The notes under the pieces were generated by a model. It worked only from the letters and a program-made list of their open reading frames with translations. It did not search any database and was not told where the DNA came from. Made by a program: the position numbers and the translations under genes. Below are positions 36,601 to 47,828 of a stretch of 64,000 nucleotides of DNA, piece by piece (positions within the stretch are counted from its first letter, which is position 1; each line of letters begins with the position of its first letter). This stretch comes from Rhynchonema sp. JSB1_4. Taxonomy: Eukaryota; Nematoda; Chromadorea; Monhysterida; Xyalidae. The stretch covers positions 17,713 through 81,712 of the forward strand of contig JASAMV010005869.1 of the NCBI GenBank assembly GCA_030248065.1, written 5' to 3'.

Positions 36601-39600
36601 GCTAGAGAACTATCCGCCGAAGCTGCCCAACAGTCTCGAGGTCAGCTCAATAACCGTTCGACCACTGAGGCCCTGCAACGTGCCCGCCAATTGGCACAAG
36701 GTAGCGATCGTCCAACCGAGCAGTTTGACACCAATCCCAGGCCACCTTCGGATTACGATTCACCTTTTCGGCAGCCAGACTCTCCAAATAGATTTCAATC
36801 ACCGAGTACAGAACGAAATTCGCCATTCTCTGGGTCTACTCGTGGACAGAGAGGTTTCAGTCCAAGAGGAACAAGACCGCCCAGAGGGTTCAGTCCAAGA
36901 GGGCCTGGTCCAAGAGGTTTCGAGCCAAGAGGAGTCGGACCGAGAGCGCCCCGAATATTTGGACCACTAGACAGCTCTCGGGGGCCCAGTCCAAGTAGCT
37001 TCAGTCCGCGTGGATCTGGTCCCAGAGGATATAGCCCCAGGGGTCCCGGTCCCAGAGGTTTTACCCCCAGGGGTGCTGGCCCAAGAGAATTCTACCAAGG
37101 AGGTCCTAATCCAAGAGCGTCCACCCCAAGGCAACCTGGTCCAACCGACTACAGTCCGAGAAACTTCAGCCCCATGGATCCCAGTACAAGCGACTCTGGT
37201 TCAGAAAGTGCTGGCTCCAGACGTTCTGATTTTGGGCCACAATCGACTATGGGGCGCCCAGAATTTCAAACTCCTATTGATGACTGCAGATCCCCGTTTC
37301 GGTACGATACAGCCGATGCGCCACTTCAAATGCCTGCCACACGGCCGAAATTCGATCCGCCAAGTAGTGATTGGCAACCTATCTTTGCGGATGGCCGTCC
37401 TCCGCAAATGGCCCCGCCAGTCTCTCGACCGGTGCATCAGTCAAGTAATGTAGCGCTGTTACCACCGCCCACCGCTGCACCCATGAGCAAAACGGTAGAC
37501 AGTGATGCGGACATTGACATCGACTTCAATCAGCCGGTATACCCAGGTGCAAGAGCTATGGGACAGTCACAATCGCTTGGCCCCAATGCAAGCAGGCAAA
37601 TAGGGCAGTCTCAGCCGATCGGATCCAATCGAACCAAGCACATTGGTCAATCACAACCAACTGGACCAAGTACAAGTACGCGGGATCGATACGTAGATAA
37701 TCCAAATGTGCCGAGTTTTCCGCCGAATATGAGAATGTGGAACCAGCCTGCCGCACCCAGGTACGACCGACCGCCACCTCAGATTGACATGCGCGAGCAA
37801 AGCATTCCGCCGATCGACATGAGAGTAAAGGAGCCGACAGCAACAGCTCCATTCGAGCACCATTGGCCGAGTCTGCGCGAAGCAATCGCAACGATCACTG
37901 GCGGTATGATGCGATCATCGGATACTGTCGCTTCAAAGGATACTGTTGAGGGTGAGTGCATGCGGACCGTCCTAGTCGGTTGCGTACATGGGCACTGTAT
38001 GTCAACGAACGACCTTCAGTGAACTTTTCTACTTTAGGTCGCGACGCACCCAAACGCACTACTTGATGTTTCATTCGACAACAGGTGCCCATGTATGGCT
38101 TTCGATTGACTTTCATTCACATCATTAACCGTTCTTCTTACCAATGTACGTCGGTTTCAATCGTGTAGCGTGGAACGGTTCCGGTTACTCACAAAAACCC
38201 TGTCTCTTACTTCAAAGGCAAATGCCCAAATTTACAGCCCATTGAATTATTATCGACCTTGGACGGACTCCGGTTATAATTAGTCCGTGATTAAAATTTC
38301 GTTTTTATGTCTGCTAAACAGCACAGCATCGCTTTAAAAGTCGTTATATCTTGTATTGTGTAAAAGGTTCGTTGTAACAACTGGAAGCGATGCTGTGCTA
38401 CTTGTGAAATTTTTGATCGTCACTGATCGGACAATTTATTCTGCACTTACCGCCTTGGACAATTGGTTTACTGTGATGTATGGAAACGCAATTACCATTT
38501 GGAAAATTGGTAAAATCACTTCGGGATTTCGACGCAGAAAGGGAAGTTGCAATACAAGAAAGATCAATTTAAAACAAGCATTCGAAATAAAGATGCCTTG
38601 GCGGCAATGAATTGTAACACAGATGAAGTGAACGAAATGGAGCACACGCTCGTATGATGAACATAAACTGCGTTGTCCATCAAATACCCGTGTTGGGAAT
38701 TATGTGCTGATAAGACGGTATGACGAGAATGCTAAGTGGTCCATCCAAGCCAATTTAATGCAGCCTTCAAGACAAAAAGTGGTCTTTGTCCACACGGATG
38801 CTTCAGTTTATCTCAGTCGGTACCTGACCACTTACCATTCTCCACCTTTGCTTTTTATTTTATGCGCGATTCCCCCTTTAAAAGTGCGCAATTGGTACGA
38901 TTTCCTGTCCCAAATATGACTTAGTGGACAGTTACCTGAACTCGACCAGCAAAGGAGTGTCGCAAAAAAGAAAACCAAGGTTTTCCTTCGGGTATCATTT
39001 TTGCACAGGGGGTGCTTTTCTCGTGATGTTTAGCTGTCAGACCACAGATTAACGGTTAAAGCTTCTTTGTGTGGAACCTGTGACGTGATGGTGTCCAGGT
39101 TCACTTCGCCTGCTGCGACAATGGGCCGGCAGGCATCTTTTATATTCCGTATGGGTTGATTGCCTGGTTTTTCTGTTGTCCGGACGGCGCCAAAGAAAGT
39201 CGTGCCGGTTTCCTGTGGTCAGATGGCCAACTCACATGAACAGCGTCACAGTACACAATAATGCCCGAAAGAAAGTGTTGATTTTGCGTTTGGGTCACCC
39301 TTCGTGACGTGGCCAGACATGGTGCCTACCTAGTATTGTATTCTGATCGTAATGATGGCTACCAAAGATCGTTTGTTTCATTCAGTAATCTGTTACGAAT
39401 TATCGTTTTTGCCTTAATATGCTTGGAAACGATCCAATCAATGCTCCCAGCACACGCTAAGTATCTCAGTCTGACATGTAACCGATATGACGATGTTTCA
39501 GTGCCGATCACACTGTTCCTGAAGCCGACCGATCCGCCAACGACAACAAATAGAGTCGTGACCACCGAGGTCATCCAACAACAGCAACCGGTGTATCCGC

Positions 39601-42600
39601 GTGCGCCCGCGTATGAACCGATCGAACCGCGGTCATCATCGCCCTATGAAGCGGACACCGAGTCACCCAAGGACACCAACACTCGCAAGGATGCGGACAG
39701 TCATGATGATGAACACAATCAACGGCATCGGAAGCATAGAAAGAGTCATTCTCGATCGAAATCCGGCTCGCGCAACTCGTCGCGGCACGGACATCATAGA
39801 CATCACAGGAAACACAAACGCTCGAAATCGAGGGACGAGGATGGAGGTGGATATATGATTGATTTTTTTGTTTTGACACCACGGTTTGGATTTGATGAAT
39901 GCAGACCACATTTTCCAAGATAGTGTTGCCCATGTCAGCACATCATGACTATCATGCAAGCATTTGAAACATTAGGATGTATCACGCTGTAACGATCCAA
40001 CAGGAAAAAACGCTATTCTAGTTTCGTGTAACGCATCAATCATCCTCACTAATGTTTATGACGAAATACGTGACGCTCCCGACCATATTTCATGAGGACC
40101 CGGATGCATTGTGACATATATAGTCTCCTGAGAGGGTCCGAAACTATATATGCAGCTTTATACTACTCTATTATTATAAAAATTGCTAACATTTATAAAA
40201 CACTAAATAAAACACTGCTATACACTCCTTTCAGACGGTCAGCATCATGGACATCATCATCATCATCGAAAACACCACAAAAAACGTAGCAAACACAAGC
40301 GATCGAAACGAAGTGAGAGTGACGGCGAGACACAGGCGCACAGACAAGACCGGGTGCCGAAGGCCGAACTTTATGATCCGTTCAGTGTTGTGCAAAATGG
40401 GGGTGAACACTCCAGCTCGTCACAGCAGAAAGGTGGTCAGCGGTTTTTGTTATTGAAGTTTTTCTGTCTTATTTCCTTTTGGGATGTAGATAGCCCATTA
40501 CCAGGGGTATATTATATGCCCCTAACATGCTCACAACAACTGAACTACCACAATTGTTCGTGTTCGCAACTTTTTTCCCATACCAACGCCAAACTTTGCT
40601 TCAGACACCCACGAAGTCGAACACCAGCTGCCAACCACCAGCCAAACGCATGCGAATGTGCACGAGTCTGCTGGCAAATCTAGTCATGTGGAACGGCCTG
40701 GTCCGATCCCGTTGCATTTGTTGGACCATGACACTCAGAGGAGGAACGATTGTGCGACGAAAAGTGGGTTGAATGACAATAAAAGTGTGACATTTTGCAT
40801 TTTGGTTTGGTTCCTTAGTGAATTCAGGGTGTTGGTACCGCACTGGTGAGCACAACATACGTTTTGTATCCGAAACAAACAAACGGTCATTTCTTCATGT
40901 ATATTTGCTAATCATGAAGGCTACACCACATCCACACCTACATAAACGACAGCCTTGTTGCATAACTGATAGATTCGAGATGATCAGGTGATTCATTTGA
41001 TAGATGGTACCCAATAGCGTTCGCTCGCATCATTCCAGTCACCACGCACACGGGGGCGCACACAATCGCGCGATCAATGTCGTTGGGCAGTAAGTTCAAC
41101 TCGCCGCATTCACCGTGCACTTCGGCACCGATACCGGACACCCCGGCACCGACAATGTTGCCGCATCGCACCACACACATACACAAACGGTACAGGCACC
41201 ACAGACACCAGCACCTGGCGACCATGGGCGAGGAAGGTGAGTGATGACACGTTGGAGCAGCAGATGTGTGCTCAAAATATTGACAGCCTATGGAGTTCAC
41301 AAACAGGCCAATGGGCTGCAAAAGCTGTTCAGGGAGTCTAGGTATCGGAAATCTCGAAATTTAGATTTTTCATGCTTCACTGCTGTTCTGCTGTCTCAAG
41401 CGCGATTGATATTTGGCGTCTGGGGACTTTGCCTGGTCCAATATGTTTCACTGTCTGCATAACACAGATTTAAAATGGAATGAATAAACTAATTGTGCGC
41501 CACTTGATTGTAGATAGATGAAAGCAGGTGTCAACAACGAAGTAGATGGAAAACATCTGCCACTTTTGCGACACGCTGTACTTTGGGTTCCAAAATACCG
41601 TCAGATCATGTGGCAGCCATTTCAGAGGATTCCCATGCTGATACCAGTCCAGTCGCGCCACCACCGGTGCAGCCGGTTGCCGTCAGAAACAAACAGGCGA
41701 ACACTCCCGGGTAACGGATCCTTAATTTCACACTTGAGAGCAATAATCATTTCACAAAGACATGGGTGCAAAAGTTCCATCTTTCGACTCAGGTACGACC
41801 TGGTGAGCAATGCGGACTCGATATTTGCCAGACACCCGTTCCCGGATGATAATCCGTTCAAGCCGATTGCTGACAACAGCGATGCGAAACGAACGAAGGT
41901 CGACAATAAGGGGTTGGTGGTATTTGTAGCGTAGTATGGAATTGTGGCTTTTGGTCCCTACACGCAAGTCTCAACTCGAAACACCGCCCGGCATCAGTTA
42001 CACCTATTGTATATCGTAATTCGTTTCGAAAGAAACTGTTGCCCTGACCGAGGCTCTGTTTTATGCGTTCCTTAACTTTCCACACATAGCCCCTTCATCA
42101 CAACACAACCGATCAACACCACTCGCCACAACACCACTCAGCAATACTCGCAAGCTTTAATGGCCGTGTCGTCGTCGCGTCAGCCGCCAACAACAAATGT
42201 GGCAGCCAAACCGGATAAACCAAAGGTATGGGTTGGGTTGGGTGGCTGATGTTTCACACATGGGGTGGGGGTTGTCAGAAGAGCTATCATAGCTCCGGGC
42301 TGTCTTGTGGGCCTATTTTTGAAAAACAAACAAAATGGTAGTCATAAAAAGATGATTCCGACTTCGGTGGCAAAAAGAGTCGAATTCGGCTGGTTTCTAA
42401 ACCGGTGAAAAGTTTTTCAAAAAAATCTTCCACATGGCACTGCTTATGTATGTATGTTTCACGCGAGGATGACTTTCAATTGTCATGATGCCAGCTGTAC
42501 TTTGTTACAGTCTGGAAACTTTAAACACACAAAGATCGTGCTAAAAATGGGTGACCCCAATCGTCGTTCAAAATGTCGAAAGTTGAAGAAAAACACAGAA

Positions 42601-43448
42601 AGTCAAAAGACACAAATAACAGGTGCAACGTGCGGAAGCGCAAACCACGACCATATCGTTGGATCCGAAAGAGCAACTTCGACGTCAGCTGAAGATACAA
42701 CGAATGATGCAAACGGCCACCGCTGCCAGCGACCCACAGAAGAAACAAGTGGTTAGTTGTGGCTTGTTAGCCTTGATGAATCAGGCAGTAGTTTTGATAT
42801 GTGTTGGTGGCTTTGTGGCGATGTTTTTAATGTAGGTGTCACTGCCAAGCAACACGGTCAACTCATGCGAAAGAACAATGAGGAAAAAATTCCAAGCAGA
42901 AGTGTTGCTGTTGTTTCACGGCGGAATGACTTTGAGTTATTTTCCATTCCAACGTCAATTTCGATCGTTTTCTTAACGTGTTTAGTTACTGGACAAAATC
43001 GAGCACAAACTCAACGTTGAATCTGCCGTGAAGGATGTTCTCAAGCCGTACTTCTCGAAGAAACAGATCGACAAGGAACAATACAAGGACATATTGAGGG
43101 AGACGGTGCCAAAGGTTTGCACATTGTTGTGACTGGCGTGCGTGCGGTGTGATTTTGCCGGTGAAACAAGGTAAAAATTGGTAGCCAAGACCGAATTGGT
43201 CCAATTTGTTTTGGAATGATAACAAAGTGCAGCGCATGTCCAGTTCTGTTCATTAATGGCAAATTCATGAAAAGTTGTATCTAAAAGATCGTCTCTTTGC
43301 AACTCATTCAATAAATATTTCAGATTCATTTACAAGGTTGTCATTTTGTTTCCAGATCAGTTCTCGCAGTGCGCATATCAATATGGACAAAATCAAGAGC
43401 TACGTCGAAAAATGTATTGAACGCACGTTGTCTAAACGAAAAAGATAG
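24679..43448 (+). CDS. PHRF1: PHRF1 (PHD and RING finger protein with SRI-like end)
   Basis: Twenty-three exons join in phase to 3410 residues, about twice the vertebrate size: 24679-24792, 25095-25178, 25440-25585, 25692-25777, 26322-26461, 26976-27243, 27954-28061, 28143-28222, 28320-28552, 28886-28948, 29019-29226, 30616-30952, 31175-37951, 39502-39846, 40235-40432, 40605-40763, 41039-41236, 41626-41710, 41793-41912, 42090-42225, 42623-42748, 42986-43114, 43356-43448. A RING finger lies at residues 5-45 (CAICLNPF ... CEHCYCLICL ... CPID). A PHD finger lies at about 93-143 (CEVCNQ ... LLCDGCDGGFHLECLNPPL ... WFCPEC). A very basic block is at 280-340 (RRRRRRRRRR). The end holds YFSKKQIDKEQYKDILRE, the conserved PHRF1 C-terminus that resembles the SRI domain binding the RNA polymerase II tail. 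It is a nuclear E3 ligase candidate. The start is the first Met before the RING. Confidence 0.88.
27601..27637. repeat. Short TTAGGC telomere-like run in a PHRF1 intron
   Basis: Reads AGGCT...CAGGCTCAGGCTTAGGCTTAGGCTG, i.e. degenerate then exact TTAGGC units. The same CTCAGGCTTAGGC mix occurs at 52720-52813. Confidence 0.7.
27770..27860. repeat. TTTTTCGGGA minisatellite in a PHRF1 intron
   Basis: Seven or so tandem units of TTTTTCGGGA with variable T-run length lie just before GATTTTCGACCCC. Confidence 0.8.
31175..37951 (+). other. PHRF1: Giant PHRF1 exon coding for repeats and disordered sequence
   Basis: One open exon of 6777 bases codes for residues about 623-2881. It starts with a Pro/Glu/Thr-rich part, then a basic S/K/R part with repeated ESPEK/SPEKR units (33230-33640). 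From 35030 to 35770 (residues about 1909-2154) it has a 15-residue period of the type GPRGPPAHDSPRGPP, and from 36850 to 37140 GPRGFSPRG units. The donor at the end is GTGAGT at 37952. Confidence 0.85.
38023..39501. other. PHRF1 intron with a 14-bp inverted repeat
   Basis: AGCACAGCATCGCT near 38320 recurs inverted as AGCGATGCTGTGCT near 38386, a possible hairpin or transposon relic. The remaining ~1.4 kb show nothing recognisable. The acceptor for the next exon is at 39501. Confidence 0.4.
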
Positions 43449-44460
43449 CAGTAGAACTTGAGTTTTATACTCTTTATTCGTAGATTTAGCTTTTCTTTTT
43501 AGTTTTACAATGATCATTATTGTTGTTTATTTATAATGATGTGAAGAACACTAGTAACAACTGACAGACTTGATGTTTTCCGTGCTTGTGTTCGGGTTTG
43601 TTTTTGTTGTGTTGTTGTTTTATTGTTCATTTTTTACCCTAATGATTTTTGTGCTGCTTTTGTTGTAGTTAGCATAACATAACAGATCTGGTCATCAATT
43701 TTTGTGTTTATCATTTTGTCGTTGCATAACTAGTGATGTATTTTATTTTTCTATTGTTCATTGAAATCTAGATCACTTCACACAAAATTTCAATGCAATA
43801 AACAGCACCCGGCATTTTGTACCTATCAGGTGCTTGGTTATTATTTTGACTCTGAAATATTTCTCCCCAGTGTCAATTTATGTTTTTGTAAACAATCTGC
43901 CCGTTCCAGAAATAATTTAGAGGCAAAATCGAACCCAACCAACCACCGTGTTTGATACCGTCTGGCGCTTCTTGTTGATTTTATCGAGCTTTCCTCTTCA
44001 CGTGCATGCCATCAAGATTCAAACAAAGAAAATTCAATCACTCCGCAAAAATCTGTTGGTTCTACTGAATTGTTATACTGTGCATATGCAATGGTAAACA
44101 ACTCAATGGCTCAAGAACTGCTATTAATCAAAATGCAAGTCTGGTAAAATGGTGAAAACGGCTATTGGCCCAAATTCTCGAAAGCGCCACCGGGGGCGGT
44201 GGCTCAACAGTGTATTTGATACATCTTACGCTCTACACCTCGGTGCGTAGATTCTTGAGGTCAGCCAGCTTTGAAGCTGTCATCATCGTGGTGCAGTGGC
44301 CGTTTTTATAGAAGATGTTTCACACGGCGTGCACGTTTCGAGCGCAACGCATGGCGGCAATTACCGAAGTCATTGAGCACACGGACTATGTGTATGGGTA
44401 ACGCACGAGTGTTTGCGTGTGAGAACAAAATAGCTGCAGACCACGCATTCGAACAAAAAT
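43449..44460. other. 3' flank of PHRF1, no gene seen
   Basis: T-rich 3' UTR-like sequence to about 43,800 with AATAAA at 43797-43802, then mixed sequence. A tRNA A-box-like TGGCTCAACAG near 44200 lacks a matching B box. No protein-like frame was found. Confidence 0.45.
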
Positions 44461-44465
44461 GATAC

Positions 44466-44850
44466 CCAATGTCTGGGTTGCCTTGAGGGCTGCATCGATG
44501 CAATGTTATTGGTCAGACGGTAAGGTGCTTTGAGGGCACGCCTTTGCGCAAGACCAGTGACACGTTGCTGTTTCGGCCCGTAACGCCTGACAGCTTAGGT
44601 GATCCGGGCCAGTCGTCAGAGACGAAATCACCGGGTGTACACCCCAAAATGCCACATGCTCCAAGAGACTAAATAGTCCCATTGAAACATAAGGCAAATA
44701 ACGTGCACTGGTCATTTTTGCATTCAATGTCTGGGTTGCCTTGAGGGCTGCATTGAAGCAAGAAATACCAATGTTATTGGTCAGACGGTAAGGTGCTTTG
44801 AGGGCACGCCTTTGCGCAAGACCAGTGACACGTTGCTGTTTCCACAACGT
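44466..44850. repeat. Two direct copies of an about 110-bp unit
   Basis: TGTCTGGGTTGCCTTGAGGG at 44470 recurs at 44729, and the following GGTCAGACGGTAAGGTGCTT at 44513 recurs at 44782 and runs on to CAGTGACACGTTGCTGTTTC in both. The period is about 262-269 bases. Function is not known. Confidence 0.75.
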
Positions 44851-45159
44851 TGCTGTTTCCACAACAAAAATGATACCACAATGTGGAAGCAAAACAGCAC
44901 GGGACAAGGACGCGTCAAGCAAAGGAACTGAAGTCGTATCCAGAAACGCACCTTTCATCGTGATCATGGATTGGTTCTGGATCAATTGGTCGAATTATTG
45001 ATTGATTGTAAATTGCATGTGTTGATTTGACGATGGAATGAACGAAACGGGTATGCACCCACGCAAGTGTCGGGGTCTGGAAAGGTACAACATAGGTACT
45101 TAGCCCCGATCACGATTTGATTGCAAATGTGAGGGTCACATTACTTGGATGTCTATTTT

Positions 45160-45297
45160 TTGCTTGGGGCCCAAGGTGTGCATTTATGTTGAGCAAACTG
45201 CACACTATTACCACAGGTGGACAGTGCTCGCGGTCCACGATGGCCACAGTGACTGCAGTCGCAGTTACACTCATTAGTCTGGGTGGCTCGGTGGTCA
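45160..45297 (-). pseudogene. Decayed copy of a TSP1 exon
   Basis: Read on the minus strand, AGTGTAACTGCGACTGCAGT ... CACCTGTGGTAATAGTGTG lines up with the end of exon 5 of the PLAT/TSP1 gene (48223-48378) but has lost the Trp codons and spacing of a TSP1 repeat. It looks like a relic of a duplicated gene or exon. It ends just where element O is inserted. Confidence 0.5.
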
Positions 45298-45708
45298 CTG
45301 TTGACCAGTGGTTGATAAAAAAATTTTTTTATTCAAACCCCATTTTTAAAAAAAAAAATTTTTTTTTAATTTAAAAATTTTTTTTTATTCCAGCCAAAAA
45401 CTGCCAGAAACAAAAAAAAATGAGCGCTAAAGCAAAAAATAGTGGCATTTTTCTTCCATAACGTGTGGTAAGTGCATATAAAGCACTGACGACACGAAAA
45501 CAATACTAAACAATGGTCAATGAGTACCAACAGTAGTCAGGTACACACCCGTACACTTCCCCCACGTGGTGTGGGTGCCTTCGTGTGGCTTTGTGACACC
45601 CAAGACGGCAAATTTGGGTGAAACTATTGCCTCTTGGTACACGACCAATGCAAATATGTGACAAACAGTGTGAATATAGTGTTATAGTAATATTATATCG
45701 TAATATAG

Positions 45709-45988
45709 TAACTTGTGTAGTAAACACCAGGTTTCATGTGTAATTTGTACTAGGTGAATCACCATGTTCTGACTGCTGTAGTGTAGCAGAATTTCTCTTT
45801 TTTTGGGGCATTCGCTCGTCAGCCCGAGCGGTGCTAGGTTGGATGATATGTATGCTTACATGTATTCTTTAGTATGTACGATAAACCTATCATAATGTAA
45901 CCTTGTGCTTTGCTTTCCTAGAGGGGCTAGCCCTCAATTCTTTAGTAATAGCTGAGGTATGACACGGTAACTAAGAACCCTTATAACA
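45709..45988. repeat. Left LTR
   Basis: 280 bp, starts TAACTTGTGTAG and ends CTTATAACA. It is nearly identical to 46705-46984. Confidence 0.85.
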
Positions 45989-45992
45989 TTAA

Positions 45993-46018
45993 TGGAGGCC
46001 GCGGAGGGGATCGAACCC
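45993..46018. other. tRNA primer-binding site of the LTR element
   Basis: Begins TGG, four bases after the left LTR, and continues as the complement of a tRNA 3' end: CCA, discriminator, a seven-base acceptor strand, a five-base T stem and a TTCGATC loop, 26 bases in all. The match stops inside the T stem, so it is not a tRNA gene. Confidence 0.75.
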
Positions 46019-46704
46019 GGTTTCGGGTTTTGTATGTTTGTAACTAAGTTTTATTTTCGTAAAACTGTTCTTGTAAATCATTATCTTGCGTGTATTTTGA
46101 AAGTTTGGAAACTGTTCTTGTAAATCATTATCTTGCGTGTATTTTGAAAGTTTGGCTTTAGGGCATTACCATTTTGGCACAATAACCAAAAATTACCAAA
46201 AACTACCAGGCTGTCCAATGCCGGTGTATACTATGTATATGGCCGATGCCGCTATGTATTATTCTATTATTCAAATTACAGGCACACTATCCAGTCTATC
46301 CAGTCTATGTGATCTACCCACTCGTCCAAATCGAAACCGGGAGGTCGTGCCTGTTACCTGTCGGTTATGGCAAAGCTCATGGGGTGGGCTCCCCAACTCT
46401 CCGGTGGCCTGCAACAGTCAACCAGCAGCCACTTCGAGTCGGCAGCAGTCTAAACCCGCCGACTCCATACGGACAACAGCCAACAAGTCCATGAGGATCG
46501 AGGAGCCACGCCTACCAGGGTATACGGGCCTGTCCACTCGTATTTCGGAAAAGAAATTGAAAAGAATGACTTTGGACAGATAAATAACTGTGGGATTATA
46601 AAGTGATTTACAGATAGTGCCTTAATTTTGATTCTGATTAAATTTGTGCTAATTTTTGTGTTGACACCCGAGTGTCAACTCATGTAGTTGATAGATATTA
46701 CTAG

Positions 46705-46984
46705 TAACTTGTGTAGTAAACACCAGGTTTCATGTGTAATTTGTACTAGGTGAATCACCATGTTTTGACTGCTGTAGTGTAGCAGAATTTCTCTTTTTTT
46801 GGGGCATTCGCTCGTCAGCCCGAGCGGTGCTAGGTTGGATGATATGTATGCTTACATGTATTCTTTAGTATGTACGATAAACCTATCATAATGTAACCTT
46901 GTGCTTTGCTTTCCTAGAGGGGCTAGCCCTCAATTCTTTAGTAATAGCTGAGGTATGACACGGTAACTAAGAACCCTTATAACA
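46705..46984. repeat. Right LTR
   Basis: 280 bp, nearly identical to 45709-45988. The few differences indicate a recent insertion. Confidence 0.85.
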
Positions 46985-47332
46985 ATAGGGTGAATATCAC
47001 ACCGAATCACTGCTTTCGGGTCTGTTGCATGGATAAATGCATGCCCACCTAGTCACATGTACATGTGTAATTATATGAGAGGCCATGTGAGTGTGTGCAT
47101 TATGTCTAGATGCCACAAAACAACGATTATGGCACCCAATACACCCATGGTTGGGTCGGGTGATGTCAACAGTAGCAATTTTTATGCAAAAATAGCACTT
47201 TTAGAGCAAAAAAATAGAGAAATTTTCGAATTTTGAAATAATAAAAAAAAATTTTTTTAACTTTTGGAACGAATTTTTTTTTAATTTTTTTTAATAAAAA
47301 AAAATTTTTTTTTTAAAACCACTGCTGTTGAC

Positions 47333-47828
47333 TATTGATTTATCTGTGTGTCAGTCACCGCGTGTCAAAAACGTTTTCTTTCATTTTAGCACTCGGTTTT
47401 ATTCTGATCCATGGAAGAGCAAAACTGTCACGCAATTTTGTGAGTCGGACGAAGAGAAGAAATCATGATTTTCAATTAGTGATTCATCATCTCGGAAAAA
47501 TTTTGTATTCTACACTTGGGATCGCAAAAGAGACTACTCAATGATGTGGCATTTTTTGGCAAAGAGGCGACGTTTAATGACCGCAAACATCCACATAGCG
47601 GTGATCTTGACACATGTCCTTGACTTTAGAGGTGGGCACAACGTTATTACCTGTCTAGGCCACCTAGATGGCTTTGCTCATCCATATCGGTTACTTATTG
47701 GTGATTCCAAATGTGCTCGGAGATCACACCACAAGGCGACATCAAGAACATTGTCAACGACATGCGTCACGGTTTTGAATTTTTGAAAGGGGTCATAGCA
47801 CGTCAAACTATTATAAGCATCGATCAAT
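47333..47828. other. 3' flank of the PLAT/TSP1 gene
   Basis: No second gene or repeat recognised between element O and the stop codon at 47829. Confidence 0.5.

Larger units (their letters stand above)
45709..46984. mobile_element. Small non-autonomous LTR retrotransposon (TRIM-like)
   Basis: Two 280-bp direct repeats, 45709-45988 and 46705-46984, differ at one position that I can see (C/T near 45764). Both sides carry ATAG (45705-45708 and 46985-46988), a 4-bp target duplication. Behind the left LTR is a primer-binding site (45993-46018). The inner 716 bases contain a 45-bp tandem duplication (about 46061-46155) and an open frame 46246-46494 that does not look like gag or pol. The LTRs begin TA and end CA, which is unusual. 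Confidence 0.85.
45306..47324. mobile_element. hAT-like element O carrying a nested LTR element
   Basis: Ends CAGTGGTT and AACCACTG are flanked by the exact 8-bp duplication CTGTTGAC (45298-45305 and 47325-47332). Both subterminal parts are runs of A then T. Without the LTR insert it would be about 740 bp. No transposase is present. Confidence 0.85.

Noticed and set aside
44190..44260. tRNA-derived SINE
   Set aside because: An A-box-like string is present, but no B box, tail or target duplication was found.
45993..46018. tRNA gene
   Set aside because: Only the complement of a tRNA 3' end is present, right after an LTR; it is a primer-binding site.
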